Source: Rattus norvegicus (lineage: Eukaryota > Chordata > Mammalia > Rodentia > Muridae). From it: a DNA stretch of 64,000 bases. Made by a program: the position numbers and the translations under genes. The notes under the pieces are model-generated. The model was not told the DNA's origin and did not search any database. It saw only the letters and a program-made list of their open reading frames with translations. Positions 23,440 to 36,208 of this stretch are shown here, in pieces (within the stretch, counting starts at the first letter, position 1; each line of letters begins with the position of its first letter). The stretch spans positions 235,007,602-235,071,601 of the forward strand of contig NC_086019.1 of assembly GCF_036323735.1 (NCBI RefSeq), read 5' to 3'.

Positions 23440-24130
23440 TACCAAATAATACGAGCTGTTGCCATTGCTTTGCTGTCCACCCAGAACCTTGGAGTATAAC
23501 TATAATTGCTGAAGACACCACACATTTGGTCACAGAACTTGGCAAAATCAAGTTGTTCCTGAACTAGAAGTTTCTTCCCCGCTGGCAGACTTCATAGTAT
23601 TGGAAGGTTCTATGCTGACTGTTGTAGGAGAAAACTCATCAGCAGTCTACCCAGCTGTGAACCCCATGAGCTACAAAAATGACCAGTGTGGAAAGATTTG
23701 CCCAAGGGAGCCAAGGTGGCAGGGATGTTAAGGAGTTTACCAAAACATTCTGATTGATGTAAGACCCATTCTAAAAGAAGAAATACAGCCTGGTACTATA
23801 AATATGGCCAAGAACCTGGGTCTGCAGACCAGAAGGGTGCTCTACTAAAATTCTGTCCAATGGCCATAGTATTAAACTGCCATCTAAACTGTGACTATCA
23901 CACATTACTTCCACCAAAAGATCAGGGACCATGGTGGGAAGTGGGGAGCCAGAGTCAGAAATACCCTGAGCATATCGTATCTTCCAGGGAGGACAGAAAG
24001 ATTGCACTCATGAACGCACAGTTGTGTGGATGCCTGCAGAAGTCCTTTACAATTAAGCTAGTCAACAACATTCCAATAACATGGGGTTGGGGCTTGCACT
24101 TCCTCCTATGCAACTAACATCCTTGGCAGA
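23440..24130 (+). mobile_element. Possible old L1 3' UTR
   Basis: Phrases such as ccatgagctacaaaaatgacc and tggccaagaacctgggtctg resemble rodent L1 3'-UTR sequence. It is strongly diverged with no tail; an alternative repeat family is possible. Confidence 0.35.
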
Positions 24131-24302
24131 AATTTAATTAGCATGATGCTTACGGAATCCTTCTTGAGGCATATATTATAACTGACCATGAGAAGGGACA
24201 ATGATATCATTGGAACTTCTAAGAGCCATCACAAATCAATTAATATAAACTTTGAGTGCTCTCAAGCTAAACCTAAAATTGTTGGTCAAAAACAATAATG
24301 CA

Positions 24303-24418
24303 TTAAGCCGGAGATGGCAGCACATGCCTAAAGCCAACCCGTGAGAGGTGGAAGCAAGGAAATCAGGTGTTCAAAGTCAGCCTGGGTTACAGAGTTAGTT
24401 CTAGGTCACCAAGATGAT
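24303..24418 (+). mobile_element. B1 SINE (diverged)
   Basis: agccggagatggcagcacatgcc at the start and agcctgggttacagagtta in the body. Confidence 0.75.
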
Positions 24419-24711
24419 AACAGACACATGTATACAAACAAAATGGAACATGTGTACTAGAAACCCACCTTAGCATAATCAATGAACCCATCTCAACACG
24501 GAGCAATGCAAAACGGCTCTCATAAATTCTGTAACCCAACACAGGTTTTCCTATCAGAAAAATACCTATTAACGGATTTGATTTTGATCTGTTCAGTCTC
24601 AGGTCAGCCATTATAACTCTCTCTTTTTACTGTTGAGTAACTCAAATCTCTCAGAAAGTTCTTGAAAAGCACTCTAGACAGTTTAATGCTATTTTCTAAA
24701 ACTATTGCCAG

Positions 24712-24848
24712 AGGCCAGGAATGCTGGCAAATGGCTGTAATCTGAGGACCTGGCTAAGCAGTAGAATCTCAAATTGTAGGCCAGTTTGGGTAACATAGTA
24801 TATTCCACAGCAGCCTGAGACCTTGTGTCAAAACATAAGCAAAATATA
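24712..24848 (+). mobile_element. Old B1-like SINE
   Basis: aggccaggaatgctggcaaatggctgtaatc ... ggccagtttgggtaacatag ... ccttgtgtcaaaacataagc. Confidence 0.65.
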
Positions 24849-24849
24849 A

Positions 24850-26778
24850 TCCCTGAAGGGTGTCTCTAAATTCACGCTTGGTAGTTTCACAATCATTGCC
24901 ATTTTGTGTGGAAGCCAGGAAGTCTATATTAATATACATTTTCAAATATGAGATAACCCCTTTTACAACTTCCCAAACTTAATGTCCAATCAATAATTAA
25001 AATATGCGTTTCATTTCTGATCCCTTTGATAACAACTGATAAGGGCATAAATTCCTCTAACAAAGATTTGGATTGAAATACTGGAAAATAATCAAAGTGT
25101 TTAGTTCCTCCAAAAAAGTAGTCTCTTGTTTGTTTGTGTAGCACTAGACTTCATATATGCAAGGAAAATGAGCTATAATCTCTGGTGTCAGGTGTGCATT
25201 ATTCCTCAAACACCACAGAGCATGTGCAGTTTACTCTCACCCCAACACACACACAAAAGGACCAGTCTAATATCATGTTTTGGGTGGGCAACCAAGAATA
25301 TGCTTGCTGAATAAGGTATTGTGTACTAGGATGGCAGCAAAGGAAAGGCAAACATTGTCTTAGAAGGCTGGAGGACTGTAAGAACTACTGGGGAAGCAAG
25401 TCAATTGCACTGTCCCCAACAGGAAAACCGTATTTGCCTTTTGTAGGACTAAAAAACAAGAGCAGGGATTCTTGCTTTTCCTCACGCCCCAAAGACAATT
25501 TTCCTCTTAAATTTTCTTGCCCACGTAAGGATTTTTTCCCATCTCTTTTTCTTTTTATAAAGTGGAGAATATTCTTCTGCAGTTCCTAACTATTGTAATG
25601 ACAGGCTCAAAGAAATCAACACCATCGACAAAGGGGAAAGAATACTGTATAATAACACTGCTAATAATGGAAACAATGCATTCCATTTTAAGTGTACAGC
25701 AGCTTAAAGAACTGAATTTCCATCACTGACATTGTTTTTTCAAAAAAAAAAAAGAGTATGAGTGGGTGGACCTCCAAAAAAAAAAAAAACCCTCTGTATT
25801 TCCCATACCTCCCCCCAACACACACACACGTACACGGCAAGGGGGGAAAGAGACAGAGACAGAGTTAGAGAAAAAGAGAGAAACATTTACTGCAAAACAT
25901 AATGCTAGCAATCAAACAAAACACTTATGCCAATTTCATTACAGAAATATACTTGGAGCAATATTGAAATATCTAGGCAACTTCAAAAACAATCACTTAG
26001 GTATTTAATATCCAAACAGATATCTAAATATGTTTAAAATATTTCTCCATATACGCAAGTAAAATTTATAACATTTGCAATTATTTAGAACCACTGTTCT
26101 CATGAAGCAGACAGGTAATACACTCTATATGGCTGATCTTATAACTTAGTCTAAAATATTTTCTTGGCTTTAAAACAATAATTTTTTTAAAACTCATTTT
26201 AAAATAGTACTACAATAAGAAGTAATCTCTTATGTCATTCCATACAATATTTAATATTCCTAACTGAAATAAAACAGATGTATAAAATCAATTTAATTCT
26301 TTATGATCGACAGAAGTTCATGTTAGACAGAATTTTAAATAAAGATAAAAATTCACACAAATGAGTTTCATTCTTCTTTTTCTTTCTTCCCCTCACTAAA
26401 CTTTCTTGGGTTTTGTGGGTATGGAATGGATACAATTCTTCATACTCTATAAATAAGGTCACAGTTAACTACTCTTAATACAATAAATCTTTTCCTAACC
26501 ACATTTGTCCACAAGAATGCCCTAATGTCATCATCTACATTATAGACTCTACAGGACTCCTGCATATCTTTCTAGCCATCACTCTCAGAGAATCACTGTT
26601 CCAAAGATAGTAAGAGAAATATTTTATTCTACAAATTCTACTACCTTTCTAGGTTTCTGCCTGGACTAATAACAAACTCTATTTCTGGAAAAGCTCCTTC
26701 ACAACATTCTTTTATCCCAATCTGCCTGCCCATTCGCCCATTCATTTCTTTCTCAAAGGTTGTTTCTTTCCCTTTGAA

Positions 26779-26780
<2 letters not shown>
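24850..26780. other. AT-rich intronic sequence
   Basis: Contains A-rich runs at 25742-25752 and 25777-25788 and a short CA tract (25820-25830), but no named element. Confidence 0.45.

Positions 26781-26835
<55 letters not shown>
26781..26835. repeat. (CT)n microsatellite
   Basis: Uninterrupted CT tract of about 27 units, a mirror-repeat polypyrimidine tract with triplex potential. Confidence 0.97.
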
Positions 26836-26838
<3 letters not shown>

Positions 26839-28960
26839 ACAAACAAACAAAAAACAACTTGGGTTTGGGATATATGTTCTGCTTTCCTATTACTGTTTTG
26901 AAGGATCTGCCATTTATATCAACTGTATAAAGATAACTTCCCAATAAAAAAGCATATTCAGTAATTCTCCTGAATTGTTGTTCTTAATTTTCCACTACAT
27001 GTAGAATTGTTTTTAATAGCATGTCATCAGTCTGAATATTAAAATTTAATCATTAAAGTCAAGCTTAATTTTCACCATGCTAATTAAATTTCTGCCAAGG
27101 ATGTGGATGTGTTAGTTCCAGTCTATTCTCAGTGAGTTCAAGATTGACTTATTCCTTCAGACAAGAGGAACTACCTTGGCATCTAGTTACTTTGGTATCT
27201 CTATTTCTCAAAGAAGCTTACTAATAAGAAACAGACTCCTTGTCTTGTATCCCCTGAGTTTAATCAACTACTACTCCAATGATTTAGCTTCCTAATTAGA
27301 CCTCAAAATCGATTCTTGGATCTCCATCCTACCACACAGATCCTTGGAGTTCAAGACATTACCTACAAGAGGTCTTAGGTACGCAGGATAAACTGTAACC
27401 TTCCTGTTGAGACTTCAGGGGCTCTTTAGAAGCTGGAGAACCCACACACCTATGGTCACTTAAATGTCCCAAGATTACACACTCTAGCGAGATGGAAAAC
27501 ATCCAAACAATGTTTTTCCTCCTAGCTTCTTTCATCTTCAACTTTTAGGTCTAGAATAAATCCTGTGTTCCTTTTGCTTCCCAGAACCCTATCACTGTTT
27601 CCCCTTCCTCTCAACAAGCCTGGGCCTGGTGTCCTGTAGCAATCTGTCATCATTCTATGTGCATCAGCCATTGTTTTGGACTACAGGGCAATTATTCATC
27701 TTGACAGGGAAAGAACAAACTTTGTGAGCACATGGACTGCGATTACCCCATCACTCACAAATATGCCACAGTACCTAACACATACAGGATATTCAATTTG
27801 TTGAATACAAATATAAATCCTCAAAGAGGATGAGTTTAAGATCCTATTGCAACAGTACTATGCTTTCCCTAAGTATTTAATACTTAAAATTCTGTAAAAG
27901 TATAATTGTCTGCTCTACCAATCTGCAATAGTGGAATTCATTAAGAATGGATTTTCCTTATTTTTAATGTGATTTCAATACCAATTGTTAGATTATTATA
28001 ACTCCCTTTTTAGGTTCAAAATACTTTGTGCCTACTTTTTAAAATAAAGAAATAAGGATTAACTAAATTTAAATGAGCAAATCAAATCTCTTGCTACTGC
28101 TCTGAAACTTCAGATGTATCATTTACTGCCTTAAAAAGTACGAATGGCTCAGTGAACTGCAGTTTCGGAAGCAGTGTTCTAACCATGTCATCTTAGAATA
28201 GGTGGGTGGTCCTATTATACTCCCCTTGCTAGACAGACACTAACAGATCTTTAATTTTCATACAGGGAATGCTTAGGATAAACAATTAGCCTACTAGCGA
28301 TTGTCAGACGTCATGACTAATTAATCATCTGAAATTTATTTGAGCTTGCCAATTCTCAACTGATATTCTCCTAAGTTTTCTTAGTAAGTACTGAAACTTT
28401 CTACAGAAAAGGGTATTCAAGGGAGCCTCCACTTACTAATCAGTTAACATTTTATCTAAAGAATTTAAGCACTTATAATCTCAAAATAAAAGCAATGATA
28501 GTTAGAAAAGAATGTGGGCATATCATTTCATTTTTTGGAAATCCTGTGAGGAACATACAATTATTATTCCATTTTTCTTCCCCCCCCCTTTTCTAAGGAT
28601 AAAAAAATCACATGGTATTTAAATAATGCTATAAGCAGCGAAGTTGTGTAAATAGAAAAGAAGAGGAGGATGGATGTATTGCAATATATGATCCCGAAGG
28701 TCCAAGAGAGGGTTTGCCTTGCTTTCCTTTTTATCTCTCAGCTACATGAGGCACTAGGCTTAGCATATGGCATTGAAAATGTTTGGCAGATCAACCATTA
28801 TGTAGTCCTGCATTACAGTAAGTGGATATGCTATGAGTTTTTAACCTAGTTAATAGTCTTCCATGATATATCATCATCTTAAAAAGCCTTCATTTCTATT
28901 TCAGCAGCTCCACAGTACCTACCAAGGTGGTTATCTATTCTTTTCTGTATGTCTCAGCTA
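26836..28960. other. AT-rich intronic sequence, nothing recognised
   Basis: No exon, RNA or repeat that I can support. There are several TAAT/ATTA-rich patches around 27000-27110. Confidence 0.45.
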
Positions 28961-29062
28961 AGACCAATAAAAATGAGTAAGTCTGGAGCTGGAGAAAGGA
29001 GGTCAGTGGGAAGGACTCATCAGGTCAAGGCCATACCCTTGATCCCTAGCATTGCCCCCCAA

Positions 29063-29261
29063 AACACACACAGACAAAGTCACACACAGATACACACACA
29101 GATACACACACACAGACACACACATACACACACACAGACACACACACATACACACACACAGATACACACATACACACAAACAAACACACACACAAACACA
29201 CACACACAGATACACACATACACACACACAATCACACACACACACACACAGATACACACAT

Positions 29262-29325
<64 letters not shown>
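29063..29325. repeat. Compound (CA)n microsatellite, 260 bp
   Basis: A long CA tract with recurring agata, agaca and ataca interruptions, ending in a pure (CA)n of about 45 bp. Apparent reading frames through it on both strands are artefacts. A short SINE-like segment (28985-29050) precedes it. Confidence 0.97.
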
Positions 29326-29327
<2 letters not shown>

Positions 29328-29329
29328 CC

Positions 29330-32300
29330 ACTACAATCTTCAGCTGGGGCATTAACACAATTAAGCTTGGAATTTGAATCAGAACTTGGGAATATATTTA
29401 TGAACCTCAATTCATATCTTTCTCACATAGTTCAGTAGGACATAACTTCTGTTTTAACATCCTAAAAAGCATTAAAGTTATTACATTCAGTTATCAAATA
29501 CACATAAGAAGTCTAGCATTCAGCAGAGATGAACTGATAAATAATTCTATTATAAAATATCTGGGGTAAAATGCCTATTATAAAGAAATATTAAAACCAA
29601 ATTGAAACTTAATACTCGTCACTAAAATTCCAGTCTTTTGAAACTATTATATCCAGACTGATTTGGGATAAACTTTAGATAGATGTAATATAAACACATT
29701 TCAAGAAGTTAATAACTTGTTATTAAGCAAATTGATGCACCACACTAGTTGGTAGATTAAAATGGATAGTGAGTGAATTTATGTTTCAATCAACTTATTT
29801 CAGGAGGAATATTCAATGGTAAATGGACACTCAGTAAATGCTTTTTAAGTTCAGGAGGATAATCAATTATCAGATAACTGACCTCTTTCCCAATATCAAC
29901 ATTTAAAATTAATGTGCTCACATTCCCAACTCAGAGGCTGAGACCAATATCCAAATATCCAAAATGGTCCTGCTGGTTAGTATCAGAGTTGGCACTAAAA
30001 CTCAGGACTTCAGTTCCCATTTAAAAAATAAAAAGCTGTTAACAGAAAGGCTTTGAAAAGACGAGAAGAAGGCTGTCACAAAGATCAGGGAATGCAGCCA
30101 GATGCTCAGGGCCCTGCCGCCTCACAGAGGGAAAGAAACACTTAGATCACAGGGAGAACAGACTCCCACAGTCGGAGTCTCGCCTACAATTTCCAAGTGT
30201 CTTTCTCCCGTAAATGAATCAGGCACTTTTTCAAGGCATTTAACAAAAATTCAAGTACATCAAACTATGCAAATGTGTGTGGCACTGGCAACGGGGTGTT
30301 GTACACTTTGTGTGGTCCTGAGCACTTGGTACGCTAGGTTTGCTATCTCATGATCATATCGAGTATCTGTGCAGGCTGGGGATGTTATTATTACTTCATC
30401 TCTGAATGTAACCTACAGTACAAATTGTGTGTTTCTTGCAATGAAGAAACCCAAAAGATTTTCTAGCTTATCAAGAAAAGGGCTGGGGCAGCAAAAATCA
30501 ACACATAAGTAATTGCAACCAAAATAAACAGGGAACAAATTTTGAATTTTCACTTGAAAGGAGTAAGTGTAATTTCGGGGTGTGAGAAGGAAACCTTTTA
30601 AATGAAGTGCTTAGTGTAACAGCTTTTACAGGGTGCGCTTTTCACTGTCAAATTGCATGAATAATCGGTTTGTGGGTGTGTTTGGTTTGTTTGTGGGGTT
30701 TTTTTCCTGGCAATTTACAGGCTTTCCACAGCATGCACTAACTATCCTTATTTTGCAGTTCCTTCTATGTATTTATCGTGCTAACACTTTCATTTTAAAA
30801 GATTTAAAATCTCTATTGTGTGAGGGTAAATTTGAACCAACCCATACTGCTTAAATTCTTTAATGGTTCAATATGTTCTGTTAGATTTTATTAGCTTAAG
30901 AACTGTCAGACCTAATATATGCAGAAGTATTAAGGATTTTAAAGCAACATCGAAACAAGTACCTTACAGAAATTCTGATGTCTATGGAGTATTTATTATG
31001 ATATTATCGACTATTCCATTAACACCAACAGTAATCTAATATTTACACATCTAAAACCACATGTAAGATATTATGGTTATGCCACAGTTAACTTGTGGCC
31101 ATTTTCCTTACATTTACAAAAATCGTTAACTAAACACAACTGAAAAATACATTCATTATAAAATTCATTTAACATTAAATAATAGATTCTCCTTCACTTG
31201 AAAGAACAGAATTTTCTTAGTCTTGAGACTAAGTAGGCATCCCTCCTTTTCTTCCTTTGTCCCTTACTTTCTTTGCTAACCATGTTAAATAGAAAGATTA
31301 TACAACTAAGCAGTAGTGACAAAACAGCACCCCTAAACTGCTCTGGTATATAAACTATCAGTAATAATATTTGGTTTCTTCTTCAAGCTTTTGGGGTTGG
31401 GACAGCCTAACAACTAGTTAGGGCCACAGTCATAATCTGACCACTACAGTCATTAAAAATCAAGGAAAAGTAAAAAATGTTGGCAACGTGTAAGTGCTCC
31501 TATTTGGAAAGAGAAGGAAAGGGAGCCAGGAGCACAAGCTCACCCTCAACTATGTAATGAACTCAAGGCCACCAGGACTACATGGGAGTTGGTCTCAAAA
31601 ATACAAATTTAAATTATTAATTTTAAAGCAGGAAACCTATGTTATAAATACTTGTATGCCACATGAACAAAAATGTTCGTTATCTGAAAACAATGCTATT
31701 GTCAAGAAATCAAATCGGTGTGACATATTCTTGGCGTATGCAGTAAGCTCTAGAGCAGACTGCATGCAGTCTAGTAACACCACGGAAGGTCAACAGTGGT
31801 CTTGTATTACCAACATGACTATCTTCAGGATCACAGGCTCAGAGAGCAGGGCAAAACAGGTACTTTGAGCAATGGCCCTGAGTCTTAGTTTACCCCAGGA
31901 CTTATTTAGATCTCCACAGTAAAAGTTCTACTGGATCACTTTACAGTAATGTTATGAGCTGCAGATTTATGAGCGCTTAACATGGCCCCCAGGTGATTCT
32001 ACTTTTGTTTTCAAGACTGCAAACAGCAGCTAATGGTCTAAAAGTGAAGAAGCAAATGTGCGGAACAGATCAGTAAGAAAAAAATATTTATTTCACTGTT
32101 TTTCTTGAGAGTACTCAATATATTTTTAAGAAAATTCAGTTTTAGTAAAACATTAATAAAAAGTGGGATGACAAAGGTGGCATTTCTGAAGCCAGCGCTC
32201 CAAGCCCAGCTGGGGAAACCTGGGACTCTGGGGCAGCTTCAGCAGATATGACAGCCTCTGCAGAAACTACTCTACCTGGTCAAAAGGACAGAGGCAGCAC

Positions 32301-33650
32301 ACGGTTTAAGTGCACTAACTTCACTGTGAAAGTACATTTGTTTAGAGAACAAACTATGATCATCTGAACTTTCAGGAAAAAAGTACAACTTTTAGTTTTT
32401 TTTATCACTGGTGCTGAAATTTTATAAATAAATTACTTTTTCTTTTAAACTGAGTAACTAATACAGTGCTGAAAAAAATCTGTGTGTATTACTTAATATA
32501 AGTGAAATAAAGACCAATGTGCATAAAGAATAATGTAATTTAGAAATAAGATTCTAATGTGTTTTCTTCTGATGAACCTATTAAATGCCACATTAAATGC
32601 ATAAAACTTTTCTCAACTTAACAATAAAGTAAAACTGAAAACCAAAACAGCCAAGAAAAAAAATGAGAGAAAAATCTTTAGTTAGGAAATACATACATAC
32701 TTCTATAAAATGTGTATATTTATTAAAACATCAATTTTTTCCATTATAACCCTTTCTCTTTTAATCTCAACTGTCTAAAGGTCAAGTTTCCAGGAAAACT
32801 TGTTAAAGCAAAATATTACACATAATGACTAAAACTCATTAATAACATACCAAATTCATCTAAAGAGTCAAATTGTGAAATTAACACTAAGCAATTAAAT
32901 TGATGACTTATATTCTCCTTCCAGAATATAAACTTACTTTATAAATATCTATATTGTGAACAAAGGATAGTTTATCTACAGCACTTACTGTATCGTTCAG
33001 CTCATACTAAGGCAAAGTAGCCAGCTCTATCGATGAACCTTAGTTTGTGTGCAAATTGTGAGTGTATCTGATAAGTCATCCATATGTCAAAGAAATCTGT
33101 GGTTTGGACCAGTAACAAGAGCATCAAAAAGAGACATGCATAACTGTCCCTGAACATCTGAAAGCTAGCTTCTGAGGGAAGAAATAAACTTCTACTGGGT
33201 AGAAGTTATAAATGCATAGGATGTTCTAAATATACAAGGGACAAAAATCATTCTAATCAGAGCATGTACTAAATACTGAGTCATATGTCTTGAACTTTTA
33301 CTGTCTCTCAGACAGGGAAGAACAACCTTCCTAGAAAAGCACAACTATCATACTAAATTTGTCTTACCAAGCTAGGGAGTATGTTGGGACAATGAGATCA
33401 ATGTCCTCTAAAATCTCCCTACATTATATTATGTGCCTGTGAAAAGTACAGAGTAAAATATATAGTCTCAAATCACTAATTTTATAGCTGTATGCTTCCT
33501 GTATATCAGTACTTCATAAATACGTGTTAATTAAGATATATTGCTGTTATAACAAACATAGCCAAGGCAAAGTTCTTGTATGGTATTAACTGCCTAATGT
33601 TGGGGTTTGGTCTGGTGCTGCTATGTATTCAAGTACTAAATTCTGTATCC
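29330..33650. other. Intronic sequence, mostly unique
   Basis: AT-rich. A B1-like fragment may lie at 31530-31605 (caaggccaccaggactacatgg). A GC-richer patch at 32170-32300 has no recognised identity. No coding potential supported. Confidence 0.4.
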
Positions 33651-33821
33651 TAAGATATGGTTGCCCCCCCGAGGAGAGAAATCTCAAGTCTTTCAGCCTC
33701 TGTTGTGTATATCTTGCTCCCACATTTAAAGCTATTGGTTAAAGAAAAGTGGCTATGGTCAATTACTGCGGAAAACAGAGGTAGGCAGGGTTTTAGTTAC
33801 CAAGCTGGGGATCACAGGTCA

Positions 33822-33893
33822 GAACCACCACCACCACCACCACCACCACCGCCGCCGCCACAACAACAGCAACAATAACAACAACAACAAAAA
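33822..33893. repeat. Compound (CAC)n(CGC)n(CAA)n(A)n repeat
   Basis: caccaccacc ... gccgccgcc ... acaacaacaac ... A14. This explains the apparent poly-proline tail of a nearby reading frame. Confidence 0.95.
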
Positions 33894-34244
33894 AAAAAAA
33901 AAGAGGAAGGAGGAGGGGCTAGGAGCACATGACCAAGTGAAATCCTCCCTGAGGACAGACTGATGGTGCAGAAGTGACCCAGTATGTAGCTAGAATTAAC
34001 AGTCTACCGTAGAGAAAAAATAGATTATGGGTAATATACCCACTAATAGTACTAAAGTTGATTTAAAAATTAATAGGACTCTACCATGATTACTGGAGGG
34101 AGGGGCCGGGTCATATTAATAGCTAAGAGTTTTTAAATAGCATTCAAAAGTACTATTTACCACTTAATCATAAAATTCTACCTTACTGGAAAGTAAAATA
34201 GAATTTATAGTACTTATTTTTCTTGGTTTTGTTTGTCCTTTGTG

Positions 34245-34382
34245 TTTCTGAAAAAAGGTTGCTTATAGCCTAGCCTGTTCTCAGATCATCTGTAAAGCCA
34301 AAGCTAGACCAGAACTCTTGGTCTTCCTGCCTCTATTTCAAATTCTTGGTATTTACAAATGTATACCACAAGGCTGGCCACG
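34245..34382 (-). mobile_element. B1-like SINE (diverged)
   Basis: Antisense words ccagaactcttggtcttcctgcctc and acaaatgtataccacaaggctggcc. Confidence 0.6.
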
Positions 34383-35144
34383 ACTTTCCTATCTGATATA
34401 ATTGTCACCTTATCTAACAACAAAGAGTATTGAGAAAGAAGAATAGAGAAAGCTCTGTGTTTCCAGTGGTCACCGTGGACAACTGGACTTTCACATTGTA
34501 GAAGCCAGGTAGGGAAGCTCCTTAAGAGGAGGGCAGGAGAGGGAGTAAGGACTTCTGCAGAAACTAAAAGTTACAGAAGGATGGTGAGGACATGCCACAT
34601 GTAACACACACAATCATCTGCCTTAATGTTCACTTTTTACATTACTCAAAGACAATGACTTCCCATTGAGATTTAAAGGGCTGCAAAGAAATTAACTTCA
34701 TCTTTTTCTTCTGGGAACACACAATCCAGACACAACAGACCTGAGGTTGAAATATTATCTATACTAATTGAACCAGAATATATATTAAGCTACTTGATGA
34801 ATATACAGAGACAGGTACCTCTTCTCCTAACAATGCAAATATTAAAATAATTTGTCTAACCAGGACCAGTAGAATGAATTGCATAACAAACAAAGTCTAG
34901 GTTGCTGGACCATTTCCAAAGGCACACTATTCTTCAACTTTTACCAACTTTTAATTTTGAGTTATGTGTTTTTCACTTAAATAATTTTGCTACTGGGTAA
35001 AATTCATGAATTATTTTGCTAAGTCATCTCCTTTAAGAAATAGCTTTTACACTGAAGCTTTTTTGTAAATTTACATTAGAGTAAATTCAGTATGTATGCC
35101 AAATGATATACATCAGGTCTAACTGTCTAAAACGATTGCTTTTA

Positions 35145-35240
35145 AATAGGGCATTGGAGTACATGCTTACAATCCCAACACTGGTGCTTGAGAGACGAGA
35201 CCCATCCAGAGTTCAATGAGAGCTTGATCTAACCGTAAAC
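35145..35240 (+). mobile_element. B1-like fragment
   Basis: gggcattggagtacatgcttacaatcccaacactgg resembles the 5' half of B1; the rest is degraded. Confidence 0.5.
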
Positions 35241-36186
35241 ATTAACCCACATAGGACTGCTCAGCAAGATTCACCTCAGAAACTTTTTCAAATTTTTTAT
35301 AATTATTATTTTTTATTCTTACAACAAAAACTTCATACACAGAAAATTTACTGTAAACCTAAAATGTTAGCTTAAAAAATAACTTTGAGCTTATAACATC
35401 TTCATTTTTCATGTCATTCTCATATAGGTGTATATGTGTGTGTTGTGTGCTAACCCAGGACACTCTACAGCAAGTTCTTTATCAGTGATCTGGATCTACA
35501 GCCCTGGACAATTCTTATGAGGATTTTTCAAACTCATAAACATTTTCAACTCATACCAACTATGCTGTCAGTATCAGTCTCAAATTCAATGAAATTAGAA
35601 TGTAATAAAACAAATAAATGTGTGCTCTCTTAATTCATTACACTGTCACATTCTTACTTTTCACGGGTCTAATCTACATTTTTCATAACTATATTAGGTT
35701 CAAATTTGGACCCACTCTTTTAAACATCTAATATTTTAATATGGCAGTCTCCAAAGCATTTCACTTGGATTACAGATTACAAGGTAAATATGAGTTCTAA
35801 TTCTGAACTGTAGGCTGAAAACAGGAAATGCCACCTCTCCTATCAGTCTAACAGAACAACTCGGCCACATGTCAATTCTGAGATGTGGTTGGTTTAGCCC
35901 CAAAAAGAAGAGGCAAAGAGGACAGTGTCATGCGAATAGCCTCCTGCCCACCCCGTTTTTCCTCCTTGAACCTGATTCCAGGTACCCAATAAATTAAAAC
36001 CATTAGGAACACAAACAGAGAACTTCTAATAGCCAGACTCTAAAGTTATCAGATGTGTAAGCACTGGAATTTATGTCACTTGTCATTTCAAATATTTCAG
36101 TAAAGAACTATAGAGAAAAATTACAACTAAATATTGGTAAGAAAAGACTTAATTGGTCTCACTTACCACTTTGGGATTTTGAGAAC

Positions 36187-36189
36187 CAT
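36187..36189 (-). promoter_or_regulatory. Upstream AUG of a junction-spanning 7-codon uORF
   Basis: The AUG has G at -3 and G at +4, a strong initiation context. It encodes MVLKIPK, and its stop TGA is made by TG at the end of this exon (36167-36168) plus A at 14478. The uORF stop is 7 nt before the RFX3 AUG. It depends on the two exons being joined directly. Confidence 0.6.
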
Positions 36190-36202
36190 TGCAGATTCCA
36201 GT

Positions 36203-36208
36203 CTACAT
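36203..36208 (-). promoter_or_regulatory. Minimal start-stop uORF (ATGTAG)
   Basis: An AUG with G at -3 is followed immediately by UAG in the leader exon. Start-stop elements of this type are known in other genes to hold ribosomes and lower translation of the downstream frame. Its use here is inferred. Confidence 0.5.

Larger units (their letters stand above)
14479..36166 (-). other. Rfx3: Rfx3 intron between leader exon and first coding exon
   Basis: This intron of about 21.7 kb is bounded by gtaagt at 36161-36166 and ag at 14479-14480. It holds the 48-bp minisatellite, an L1 3' UTR, SINE fragments, a repeat-poor candidate regulatory block and an X-box. Its extent assumes that no other leader exon lies between. 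Confidence 0.7.

Noticed and set aside
29003..29438. Several frames encoding His/Thr or Cys/Val repeats
   Set aside because: Translations of the CA microsatellite.
33657..33878. Frame ending in a poly-proline/poly-glutamine tail
   Set aside because: The tail is a (CAC)n(CGC)n(CAA)n simple repeat; the remainder has no recognisable homology.
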